Source: Nocardia sp. SYP-A9097 | Lineage (GTDB): Bacteria; Actinomycetota; Actinomycetes; Mycobacteriales; Mycobacteriaceae | NCBI RefSeq assembly: GCF_009649815.1 | Contig: NZ_WJIC01000039.1 | Span: 1-51,173, forward strand | Reading direction: 5' to 3' | Length of the DNA: 51,173 nt | Shown: positions 25,338 through 32,559 of the stretch, piece after piece | Layout of the letters: every line of letters starts with the position of its first letter | Numbering within the stretch: the first letter of the stretch is position 1 | Made by a program: the position numbers and the translations under genes | Notes under the pieces: generated by a model | What the model saw: the letters and a program-made list of their open reading frames with translations, nothing else | The model's database searches: none | What the model was told of the DNA's origin: nothing

Positions 25338-25404
25338 CAAGATCACCAGGCAATGGGCGTGAGGGCTACTCGGACGATGGCCCGGTGAGTGCCTGGTGAT
25401 CTTG
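25338..25404. repeat. Perfect 15-bp inverted repeat around a 37-nt loop
   Basis: Arms CAAGATCACCAGGCA (25338-25352) and TGCCTGGTGATCTTG (25390-25404) are exact reverse complements. The element ends 3 bases before the cobS stop codon region, so it forms the 3' end of the cobS transcript. It has no T-run. It could be a terminator, a processing site or a small mobile repeat. Confidence 0.7.
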
Positions 25405-25407
25405 TGG

Positions 25408-26151
25408 TCACGCGAGGGTGAAGGCTCCGGCGGCGATGGTGACGGTGAATTCGAGTGCGGCACCCAGTACATCGCCATTGAGGCCGCCGAATCTGCGCAC
25501 GCAATGGCGCACCAGGAGCAGCGACGAACCGAGCGCGGCGAGAATACCGAGCGGGCCCAACCACCAGTGGCCACCCGCGAAAACCGCTGCAATCAAGGCG
25601 ATTCCGGCCCAGATCGGCCCGATCAGCGGTCCTTGCGTCCCGGCGACCAAGGCCCCGAATCCGGCCCCGGGTGCGGGATCGATGCCGCGACGGCAGGCCA
25701 GCACGACCGCAACACGCCCGACCGCGACCGCCGACACGATCCCCATCCAGTGCCCGGCGGCGGCAAGCGCGGCGAATGAAACCGCTTGAATCGCAATCAC
25801 AAAGATCAACGCCGCCACCCCGAACGGCCCCGCCCCACCACTCTTCATAACCTCGCGCGCACGCTCCGGCGGACCATAACTACCGAGCCCATCCATAGTG
25901 TCCGCGAGCCCATCGATATGCATCCCACGCGTGATGAGAGCAAGCCCCGCCACCGCGATAAACCCGCCCAGCAACCACGAGGCCCCCACCGCACCCAGCA
26001 CCCACATAAGTCCAGCCGCACCGAGCCCAAGCAACACCCCCACCACGGGAGCCCACCCAATGGCCCGCCCCGCACCCGCACGATCAACCTCATCCGGCCC
26101 CCGCACAGGCAGCACCGTCAACCACGAAACCGCCAGCCGCACACCATTCAT
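25408..26151 (-). CDS. cobS: Adenosylcobinamide-GDP ribazoletransferase (cobalamin synthase)
   Basis: A 247-residue polytopic membrane enzyme that joins adenosylcobinamide-GDP to alpha-ribazole (phosphate) as the last step of adenosylcobalamin assembly. The family signature GMHIDGLADTMDGLGSYG is intact, as is the downstream MKSGGAGPFG. Six or more hydrophobic helices are visible. ATG at 26149-26151 (MNGVRLAVSWLTVLPV) is the family's normal N-terminus; the longer upstream frame is Gly/Pro-rich noise. It is 138 bp downstream of the cobU-cobT fusion on the same strand and very likely co-transcribed with it. Confidence 0.92.
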   Translation of the reverse strand: MNGVRLAVSWLTVLPVRGPDEVDRAGAGRAIGWAPVVGVLLGLGAAGLMWVLGAVGASWLLGGFIAVAGLALITRGMHIDGLADTMDGLGSYGPPERAREVMKSGGAGPFGVAALIFVIAIQAVSFAALAAAGHWMGIVSAVAVGRVAVVLACRRGIDPAPGAGFGALVAGTQGPLIGPIWAGIALIAAVFAGGHWWLGPLGILAALGSSLLLVRHCVRRFGGLNGDVLGAALEFTVTIAAGAFTLA

Positions 26152-26289
26152 AACCCCGAGCGCTCCAGCCCCGCCCCACGTGCCCGGCCAACCGCCCCCG
26201 CGCTGCGGTCCCACTCGGGCGCCGCGTTCATGCGCCGACGCCGAGGCACTTCACTTCCGTGCACTCGGCCGGCCATTGTCATCGTGCGC

Positions 26290-28224
26290 TTACGCACCGG
26301 GGGTTTCGGGCGTGGCGTCGGCGGTGCTGACACCTGCCTGCGCGAAAGTCGCCATCTCCGTGAGGGTTGCGACGGCGGCGCGCAGTACGGGCAGGGCGGT
26401 GACCGCGCCGGAGCCTTCGCCGAGTCGCATATTCATCTCGACCAGGGGTTCGAGCTGGAGCTTCTCCAGGGCGATGGTGTGCGACGGCTCGCTGGAGCGA
26501 TGCCCCGCCACCCACCACTCGCGGGCACCCAATGCGAGCTGATTCGCGACGAGCGCGGCGGCGGTGACGACCACGCCATCGAGAATCACCGGGGTGCGGC
26601 GGGAGGCGGCGCGCGCCAGGAATCCGGCCATGGCGGCGAGGTCGGCTCCACCTGCGATGCGCAGCAACGCAACCGGATCCTTGACCTCCGGCCGCGCCCG
26701 CCACATGGCGTCACGAATGGCGGCGGTCTTGCGAATCCATCCGGCGTCGTCGACGCCGGTGCCCCGTCCGACCGCCACCACGGGTTCGGTATCGGTGATG
26801 GTCGCGATCAGCACGGTGGCAGGGGTGGTGTTACCGATTCCCATCTCACCGGCGATGAGAAGGTCTGCGCCGGAATCGATTTCCTCGTCGGCGATGGCGG
26901 CACCGGCGGCCAGCGCGGCCTGCACCTCCGACTCGCTCAGCGCGTCTTCCCGATCGATGGACCCACTCGACCGCCGCACCTTGTGCCGGGAAATCTCCGG
27001 AGCCGTATCCCCCTGCACCGCAATGTCTTCCACCCGCACGGTGGCATCCGCCAGCCGCGCCAGCACATTCACCGCCGCCCCACCCGCGAGGAAATTGGCA
27101 ACCATCTGCCCGGTCACCTCACTCGGGTAAGCCGAAACCCCATGCGCCGCAACCCCATGGTCCCCCGCGAACACCACAACCCGAGCCCGCTCGAACTGCT
27201 TGGGCGGACAAACCCCCTGACAAGCCGCCACCCAATTCCCGAGCGTCTCCAACCGCCCCAAAGCCCCCGCCGGCTTCGTCAACTCCAACTGCCGCCCCTG
27301 CGCGGCCGCCAGCACCCCGGCATCAGGCCCAGGCACCGGCGCGAACGAAATCCGCACCGGCTTGGAGAGATTCATCGCCCCGGCGGTACTCGCCGCCGCT
27401 GCGGCAGTCGTAGCACCGGCAGCGCCCGCGGCCGAAACCTCGTGCGCAGCGGGCTGATCCCCAATTTCCGTCGATATACCGGCGGCCGCGGCAGCTGCGG
27501 TGGCCACCGTCGCAGCACCCGCACCCGCGGCGGCCGAGCTGCTACCGGGCGTGGTCGAATCGACCTGCGTGGCAGGCTGATCCACCGGGGCCGTGCCGGA
27601 TTCCGATGTGGCCGGCCCGGTCTGGGCATCCGCCGTGGCGGCCGCGTCGGTGAGGGCGGCGGCCGACGCGAAGGCGCGGTCCGGCTTGACGCGCATGGCT
27701 TGGCCGGCGACTACGAGGTAGACCTCGTCGCAGAGTTGGGCCAAGCGCTGGTTGAGAGCGCCGAGTTCGTCGCGGAAGAGACGGCCGGAGTGGGTGGCGG
27801 GGATGACGCCGAGGCCCACTTCGGGGCTGACGATGATCAGGCGTTCGGGGTATTCGGCCACGGCCGCGACTAAGGAGTCCAGGTCGGGGGCGATGGTGCC
27901 ACGGGGCGATTCCCAGGCGGCGCGCGCGTCGATGCGAGCCGTCAGCCAGGTGCCGAGGTCGTCGATGAGGGTGGCCGGGACCGGCTGGGCCAGCGCGGCG
28001 ATCGGGTCGCCCTCCACCACGGTCCAATTGCCGGGTCGCCGGATCCGGTGTGCCGCAATACGTTCGGCGAAATCCGCGTCGGTGGGATCGGGGATCGCGG
28101 TGGCGATATATCGCACCGCCTCCGATACGACCAACTGTTCCGCGAAAGCCGACTTACCGGACCGGGCTCCACCGAGCACCAGCGTCCGTAGCGGTCGATC
28201 GGTTGACTGAGCACTGTGCGACAC
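26290..28224 (-). CDS. CobU-CobT fusion: nucleotide-loop assembly enzyme of cobalamin synthesis
   Basis: A 644-residue continuous frame carrying two cobalamin enzymes. Residues 1-185 are adenosylcobinamide kinase/guanylyltransferase (CobU): Walker A GGARSGKS (18-25), VVEGDP and IDDLGTWL, and the EVGLGVIP motif. Residues 186-283 are a low-complexity Ala/Thr/Gly linker. From Met284 it is nicotinate-nucleotide:DMB phosphoribosyltransferase (CobT): FAGDHGVAAHGVSAYP, GEMGIGNTTPATVL, and the catalytic-Glu motif MRLGEGSGA near the C-terminus. The product supplies both substrates of CobS, encoded next. Both halves keep their active-site motifs, so both are probably active. No cobalamin riboswitch was seen upstream. 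Confidence 0.9.
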   Translation of the reverse strand: MSHSAQSTDRPLRTLVLGGARSGKSAFAEQLVVSEAVRYIATAIPDPTDADFAERIAAHRIRRPGNWTVVEGDPIAALAQPVPATLIDDLGTWLTARIDARAAWESPRGTIAPDLDSLVAAVAEYPERLIIVSPEVGLGVIPATHSGRLFRDELGALNQRLAQLCDEVYLVVAGQAMRVKPDRAFASAAALTDAAATADAQTGPATSESGTAPVDQPATQVDSTTPGSSSAAAGAGAATVATAAAAAAGISTEIGDQPAAHEVSAAGAAGATTAAAAASTAGAMNLSKPVRISFAPVPGPDAGVLAAAQGRQLELTKPAGALGRLETLGNWVAACQGVCPPKQFERARVVVFAGDHGVAAHGVSAYPSEVTGQMVANFLAGGAAVNVLARLADATVRVEDIAVQGDTAPEISRHKVRRSSGSIDREDALSESEVQAALAAGAAIADEEIDSGADLLIAGEMGIGNTTPATVLIATITDTEPVVAVGRGTGVDDAGWIRKTAAIRDAMWRARPEVKDPVALLRIAGGADLAAMAGFLARAASRRTPVILDGVVVTAAALVANQLALGAREWWVAGHRSSEPSHTIALEKLQLEPLVEMNMRLGEGSGAVTALPVLRAAVATLTEMATFAQAGVSTADATPETPGA

Positions 28225-28363
28225 GTCAGCACGGTATCAACAGCCCGTGCCCTTCAGCCGACTAGGCACGGCTGCCGCCCCGATTCCGCCCGACCGACCC
28301 TCGAACACGCCCCCAACCGCAGACACCGAACCCACCGAGACATCGAAGAATCGGCATGCTCGG

Positions 28364-29332
28364 CTAGCCCGCGCGCACCCCGCCGAATCGGCGTCGGTAT
28401 TCGGCGGGGGCGATGCCGACCAGGCGCTGGAAGTGGTGGCGCAGCAGGGCTCCGGAGCCGAATCCGCAGTGGTGCGCGACGGTTTCCAAATCCATATCGG
28501 TGTCTTCGAGGAGTTGCTTCGCCTGCAGGATGCGCTGGCCGGTCAGCCATTTCACCGGCGTGGTGCCGGTTTCTGCGGCGAACTTGCGGGCGAAGGTGCG
28601 GGTCGACATATTCGAACGCGCGGACAGCGATTCGACCGTATGCGGTAGTTCCAGATTCTCTTCCAGCCAGTGCAGCGTCTCGCTGAGGCTGTCCGAGCTG
28701 CAATCCACCACGGGCCGTTCGATGAACTGCCGCTGCCCACCGTCGCGCTGCGGTGGCACCACCATGCGGCGGGCGATGGCATTGGCGACCGCACTGCCGA
28801 GCTCGCGGCGCACCAGATGGAGGCAGGCGTCGATTCCGGCGGCCGTCCCGGCGCTGGTGATGAGATTGCCCTCGTCCACGAACAGCACATCCGGATCGAC
28901 GGTGGCGAGCGGAAACCGTTCCGCCAGTTGGTCGACGTACCGCCAGTGCGTGGTGCATTTGCGTCCGTCGAGCAGTCCGGCCTCGCCCGCGAGGAAGGCC
29001 CCGGAGCAGACCGTCAGGACCGTGGCCCCGCGCTGCGAGGCATCGCGGACCGCCTCCACGACCCGCGGATCCATCGCCCCCTCGGTCGAGTACGGGAATG
29101 CCGGAATTGCCACCAGATCCGCGTCCCGCAGCTCCTCGAGACCGTACTGCGCGGTCACCGATATCCCCGGCGAGCTGGAGCCCAGCGGTTTTCCGGGATC
29201 GGCCCCGCAGACCCGGAAGTCGAAGCCGGGCAGTCCGTCCGCGGTCCGGTCCAGCCCGAAAACCTCACAGACAACGCCGAATTCGAACATGGCGAGTCGT
29301 TCGTTCAGTACGACGGCGACCTTCGAAAGCAT
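28364..29332 (-). CDS. GlxA-type AraC-family transcriptional regulator
   Basis: A 322-residue regulator with an N-terminal DJ-1/PfpI-like domain (VAVVLNERLAMFEFGVVCEV, then VLTVCSGAFLAGEAGLL with the nucleophile-elbow Cys) and a C-terminal double AraC HTH (VESLSARSNMSTRTFARKF and DLETVAHHCGFGSGALLRHH). Such proteins respond to small nitrogenous or aldehyde-type compounds. It is divergent from three tiny overlapping ORFs starting at 29419, with direct ACTGC(C/A)(A/T) repeats in the gap, so it probably controls them. The ATG at 29330-29332 is conventional. Confidence 0.9.
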   Translation of the reverse strand: MLSKVAVVLNERLAMFEFGVVCEVFGLDRTADGLPGFDFRVCGADPGKPLGSSSPGISVTAQYGLEELRDADLVAIPAFPYSTEGAMDPRVVEAVRDASQRGATVLTVCSGAFLAGEAGLLDGRKCTTHWRYVDQLAERFPLATVDPDVLFVDEGNLITSAGTAAGIDACLHLVRRELGSAVANAIARRMVVPPQRDGGQRQFIERPVVDCSSDSLSETLHWLEENLELPHTVESLSARSNMSTRTFARKFAAETGTTPVKWLTGQRILQAKQLLEDTDMDLETVAHHCGFGSGALLRHHFQRLVGIAPAEYRRRFGGVRAG

Positions 29333-29374
29333 GACCCCACCCTACCTGGCTGAATTTTTGCGATCAATGACAGA

Positions 29375-29419
29375 ACTGCCACTGTTGGCAGTAACTGCAT
29401 TGGAGAAAACTTACTGCCA
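29375..29419. promoter_or_regulatory. Three ACTGCxx direct repeats at 19-bp spacing plus an inverted half-site
   Basis: ACTGCCA (29375), ACTGCAT (29394) and ACTGCCA (29413) lie exactly 19 bases apart, with TGGCAGT (29386-29392) completing an inverted repeat with the first. The spacing suits AraC-family binding to successive helical turns. Located between the GlxA-type regulator and the small-ORF operon. Confidence 0.5.
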
Positions 29420-29541
29420 TGCAAGCGATCACCGCAATCACCGCGGCCGGAACCGCGATGAGCGCACTCGGATATCTCACCTACGCCGCCATGGCATGGG
29501 GCACAACCGATCCCACCGATGAAGGCGAGGCACGCGCATGA
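29419..29541 (+). CDS. Small membrane-associated peptide, 40 aa
   Basis: ATG 29419 to TGA 29541. The peptide reads MQAITAITAAGTAMSALGYL and then TYAAMAWGTTDPTDEGEARA: a hydrophobic or amphipathic N-terminal helix with an acidic tail. GGAG lies 13 bases upstream. Its ATGA stop overlaps the next ORF's start. This is the first of three translationally coupled small ORFs divergent from a GlxA-type regulator. No family recognised. Confidence 0.5.
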   Translation: MQAITAITAAGTAMSALGYLTYAAMAWGTTDPTDEGEARA

Positions 29542-29768
29542 CCACCATCAGCACCGGGTTCGTATCCACCACCCGCAGCGACACCGACCACAAGGCATCA
29601 TCGATGTTCACCCGACTCTTCGCACTCTTGGCCGCCGCCGGGCGCGCCATTCCCTTCCACCGCGAATCCTCCTGGGGCATGGTCGGATCCACCGGCATCA
29701 CCGATCGCGACCATGACCGCGGCGCACTCGAACTGCGTGCCATCGCGGGCGTCCGGGAGCACAGCTGA
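29538..29768 (+). CDS. Small protein, 76 aa, second of a coupled trio
   Basis: The ATG at 29538 overlaps the preceding stop (ATGA). The protein has a Ser/Thr-rich start, a short hydrophobic segment (MFTRLFALLAAAGRAIPF) and a polar C-terminus (STGITDRDHDRGALELRAIA). Its stop overlaps the next ATG (TGATG). The tight overlaps on both sides argue that the reading frame is real. Function unknown. Confidence 0.55.
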   Translation: MTTISTGFVSTTRSDTDHKASSMFTRLFALLAAAGRAIPFHRESSWGMVGSTGITDRDHDRGALELRAIAGVREHS

Positions 29769-29920
29769 TGAGCCTGCTATCCCTCGCCCTCATCGGCCCC
29801 GCACCGCGCCACTGGGGCACCACGGCGACGGATGTCCGCTTCGGAGATGAACGCCCACACCATCCACCCGAACCGCCACCACAGTGTCACAGCACCGATG
29901 ACCACCCCGCGAACAACTGA
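29768..29920 (+). CDS. Small His/Pro-rich protein, 50 aa, third of a coupled trio
   Basis: ATG at 29768 overlaps the previous TGA. The peptide has a short hydrophobic start (MSLLSLALIGPAP) and then a His/Pro/Asp-rich tail (RPHHPPEPPPQ, then STDDHPANN) that could bind a divalent metal. The stop is inside a strong terminator stem, so the three-gene transcript ends here. Function unknown. Confidence 0.45.
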   Translation: MSLLSLALIGPAPRHWGTTATDVRFGDERPHHPPEPPPQCHSTDDHPANN

Positions 29921-29947
29921 GGGCCGCCGAATCATTCGGCGGCCCTC
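29919..29947. terminator. Strong hairpin terminator after the small-ORF operon
   Basis: A perfect 13-bp stem GAGGGCCGCCGAA / TTCGGCGGCCCTC with a 3-nt loop. It lies between the convergent small-ORF operon and the DUF3043 gene, so it can serve both strands. Followed by CGTCGTTTCG. Confidence 0.8.
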
Positions 29948-29964
29948 GTCGTTTCGACGTATTG

Positions 29965-30618
29965 CTAGATGCTGTCCCCCGCGCTGACCCGCGGCTTCGG
30001 CGCACGCATGCGGCGAACCTGCGAGGCGCGCACGAACGAGTACCAGCCCAGCGAGAAGCTGGAATCCTCGGCATTCGGGAAGCGCTCGCGCACCCGCTTG
30101 TTCACGATGCGGCCCAGGACAACACCCTCGATGATCATGAAGACCATCATCACCAGCATTGCGAGCGTGACAATCGCCTGCAGTGCGGGCGAGAGAATCA
30201 TGCTCAGGATCAATACGAGTGCAAGGGGCATGAACAGGCCGAGCAGATTGCGGCGCGCGTCCACGATATCCCGCACGTAACCCTTCACCGGACCCTTGTC
30301 GCGCGGCAGCAGGTACTGCTCCTCACCGGCGAGCATGCGCGCCCGGCGATCCTGCGTCGCGGCCTTGCGCTCGGCCGATTCGACCTTGCGGTCCGCCCGG
30401 GAACCACGCAGCTCCTTGCGGCGCGCACGCGCTTCCTTCGAGGTCAGGGGGGCGGGCGCGACCGGCCCGCGACGGCGGGCCTGCGCCTCACGCCGCTTGG
30501 GCGTGGGCCGCCCCTTACCGGCGGTGGAGGATCGCTCCTCGGCCGTCGCGGCGCCACCGGCATCGACGGTGGAGGTGTCGGAGGTGGGGTTGGGATCGCC
30601 ACGGCGCAGGAACTTCAC
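29965..30618 (-). CDS. DUF3043 membrane protein
   Basis: A 217-residue actinobacterial protein. The N-terminal 105 residues are charged and Lys/Arg-rich (PTPKRREAQARRR, SKEARARRKELR). The segment YLLPRDKGPVKGYVRDIVDA precedes two membrane helices (LLGLFMPLALVLILSMIL and AIVTLAMLVMMVFMIIEGVV), with a polar C-terminus. This is the DUF3043 architecture. In mycobacteria a membrane protein of this kind lies divergent from the HesB-type gene, as it does here, which supports orthology. Function unknown. Confidence 0.85.
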   Translation of the reverse strand: MKFLRRGDPNPTSDTSTVDAGGAATAEERSSTAGKGRPTPKRREAQARRRGPVAPAPLTSKEARARRKELRGSRADRKVESAERKAATQDRRARMLAGEEQYLLPRDKGPVKGYVRDIVDARRNLLGLFMPLALVLILSMILSPALQAIVTLAMLVMMVFMIIEGVVLGRIVNKRVRERFPNAEDSSFSLGWYSFVRASQVRRMRAPKPRVSAGDSI

Positions 30619-30827
30619 GGCGACCAGGCTATTCGATGGCCTGTCCGCCGGAAAAACCTGGTCCGCCCATCTTTGGTATCTCAGTGAAGGAGCGGCCGCT
30701 CAGTCCCTGCACTGCTGGCAGAATCGCTGCCGCGTAGGATTGGGAATAGTCGTCCGCGAAGAGGCGTTGACACGCATCGAGCCGTGCCCCTTCTCACGGG
30801 TTGAAAACAGGTCCTTTAGGAGAGTTC

Positions 30828-31178
30828 ATGACTGTGCAGAACGAGACCACCACCCATGGTGCGACTCTGACCGACGCCGCTGCCGTCAAGGCTAAGGCGC
30901 TCCTCGATCAGGAGGGCCGCGACGACCTCGCGCTGCGCATCGCCGTGCAGCCCGGTGGCTGTGCCGGTCTGCGCTACCAGCTCTTCTTCGACGATCGCTC
31001 GCTCGACGGCGACCTGGTTGTCGAATTCGGTGGCGTCAAGCTCGCCGTCGACCGTATGAGCGCCCCGTACATCCAGGGTGCCTCGATCGACTTCGTCGAC
31101 ACCATCGAGAAGCAGGGCTTCACCATCGACAACCCGAACGCCACCGGCTCCTGCGCCTGCGGCGACAGCTTCAACTGA
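30828..31178 (+). CDS. A-type iron-sulfur cluster carrier/insertion protein (HesB/ErpA-like)
   Basis: A 116-residue A-type Fe-S carrier. The three cysteines are in the expected positions: GGCAGLRYQLFFDD and the C-terminal CACGDSFN. It delivers Fe-S clusters to target enzymes, and its location among respiratory and cofactor genes fits. TTTAGGAGAG precedes the ATG at 30828, an unusually good RBS for this window. It is divergent from DUF3043 and 280 bp upstream of adoK, from which it is separated by hairpin repeats. Confidence 0.9.
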   Translation: MTVQNETTTHGATLTDAAAVKAKALLDQEGRDDLALRIAVQPGGCAGLRYQLFFDDRSLDGDLVVEFGGVKLAVDRMSAPYIQGASIDFVDTIEKQGFTIDNPNATGSCACGDSFN

Positions 31179-31268
31179 TCTGACGCATCCAGCGCGGAAC
31201 ATTCCTTCACCGGAGGTTCCGCGCTGCTGCATGTCCGGACGGGACAGACCCCGCCCATTCCGGGGGTC

Positions 31269-31316
31269 CGGGGGCAGCGCCCCCGAATGCTCCTGGGGGT
31301 TCGGGGGCGAAGCCCC
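31269..31316. repeat. Tandem GC hairpins of the CGGGGGC..GCCCCCG type
   Basis: Two stem-loops: CGGGGGC / GCCCCCG (31269-31285) and GGGGC-GAA-GCCCC (31304-31316). Repetitive GGGGTCCGGGGGC elements of this kind recur between genes in many actinobacterial genomes. They could end the hesB-type transcript. Confidence 0.6.
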
Positions 31317-31458
31317 TGAGAGCCCCGAGAGTTGGGTCTACCCGTCTCGGACAGTGTATTTTTCTAAGTGCGAACCCCTCGGTTCGCTCCACCCGGCCCC
31401 GCGTCTGCCTCGTCTCGTTCAGGTGTGCGCAGCGCACGTCACCGAAGGATCGACGCCC

Positions 31459-32430
31459 GTGACCATCGCCGTGTCCGCCTCCATTGCGACCGACCACCTC
31501 ATGCGCTTTCCGGGGAAGTTCTCCGATGTGCTGCTGGCCGACCAACTCCAGCATGTGTCCCTGAGCTTCCTCGTCGACGACCTGGTCATCCGCCGCGGCG
31601 GCGTGGCCGGCAATATCGCCTACGCCATGGGCCTGCTGGGCCAGACCCCGCTGCTGGTCGGCGCGGTCGGCCCCGACTTCGGCGACTACCGGCAGTGGCT
31701 GGAATCCAATGGCGTCGACTGCTCCGCCGTGCGGATCTCCACCGAGGCGCACACCGCGCGTTTCGTCTGCACCACCGATGAGTCGATGGCACAGATCGCG
31801 TCCTTCTACCCGGGCGCGATGAGCGAGGCCCGCGAAATCTCCATCGGCGCGCTGGCTTCCGATCGCGACCTCGAGCTGGTGCTCGTCGGCGCGAACGATC
31901 CCGACGCCATGGTGCTGCACACCGAGCAGTGCCGTACCGCGGGCATCGCCTTCGCCGCCGACCCATCGCAGCAGCTGGCGCGTCTCGACGGCGAGCAGGC
32001 CCTGTCGCTCATCGAAGGCGCCGCCTATCTGTTCACCAACGAGTACGAGTGGGGCCTGCTGCTGCAGAAGACCGGCCTCACCGAAGCCGAAATCGGTGAG
32101 CGCGTTGGCATTCGGGTGACGACCCTCGGCTCCAAGGGCGCGAAGATCGTCGACAAGGACGGCACCGAACTGCACGTCGACGTGGTCCCCGACAATGCCA
32201 AGGTCGACCCGACCGGCGTCGGCGACGGCTTCCGCGCGGGCTTCCTCACCGGACACTCGGCCGGGCTGTCCCTGGAGCGCTCGGCCCAGCTGGGTTCACT
32301 CATCGCGGTTCTCGTCCTCGAGACCATCGGCACCCAGGAATGGACCCTCGACAAGGACGTCGCGCTGAAGCGGCTGCGCGAGGCTTACGGTCCGGAAGCG
32401 GCTTCGGAGATCGAGAATATTCTTCGTTGA
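31459..32430 (+). CDS. adoK: Adenosine kinase (PfkB/ribokinase family)
   Basis: A 323-residue PfkB-family kinase whose sequence closely follows mycobacterial AdoK: MTIAVSASIATDHLMRFPGK, RRGGVAGNIAYAMG, ASFYPGAMSEARE, FAADPSQQLARL and the catalytic DPTGVGDGFRAGF. It phosphorylates adenosine to AMP, salvaging adenosine released from S-adenosylhomocysteine. The catalytic Asp in the GVGD motif is present. GTG at 31459 is the start by homology, with GAAGGA upstream. A rho-independent terminator follows at 32451. Confidence 0.93.
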   Translation: MTIAVSASIATDHLMRFPGKFSDVLLADQLQHVSLSFLVDDLVIRRGGVAGNIAYAMGLLGQTPLLVGAVGPDFGDYRQWLESNGVDCSAVRISTEAHTARFVCTTDESMAQIASFYPGAMSEAREISIGALASDRDLELVLVGANDPDAMVLHTEQCRTAGIAFAADPSQQLARLDGEQALSLIEGAAYLFTNEYEWGLLLQKTGLTEAEIGERVGIRVTTLGSKGAKIVDKDGTELHVDVVPDNAKVDPTGVGDGFRAGFLTGHSAGLSLERSAQLGSLIAVLVLETIGTQEWTLDKDVALKRLREAYGPEAASEIENILR

Positions 32431-32450
32431 AACCTGCTCGACAAGTTCGT

Positions 32451-32488
32451 ACCGCACGCTGATCAAATGATTGGCGTGCGGTTCTTTT
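32451..32488 (+). terminator. Rho-independent terminator of adoK
   Basis: A 9-bp stem ACCGCACGC (32451-32459) / GCGTGCGGT (32474-32482) followed by TCTTTTT. Ends the adoK transcript 20 bases after its stop. Confidence 0.85.
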
Positions 32489-32559
32489 TGCGCGAGAACC
32501 GGGCCTGATCACCGCGGTTCATTCGCGTTGTTCTGTCAGCTCTTATTTCGAAGGACCTG

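Noticed and set aside
25786..27873. A 695-codon + strand open frame
   Set aside because: It is antisense to cobS and cobU-cobT, which carry unambiguous motifs; its translation is Arg/Pro/His-rich noise produced by GC-rich third positions.
28225..28363. Possible cobalamin riboswitch upstream of cobU-cobT
   Set aside because: No B12-box or the characteristic helices could be recognised in the 139-bp leader.
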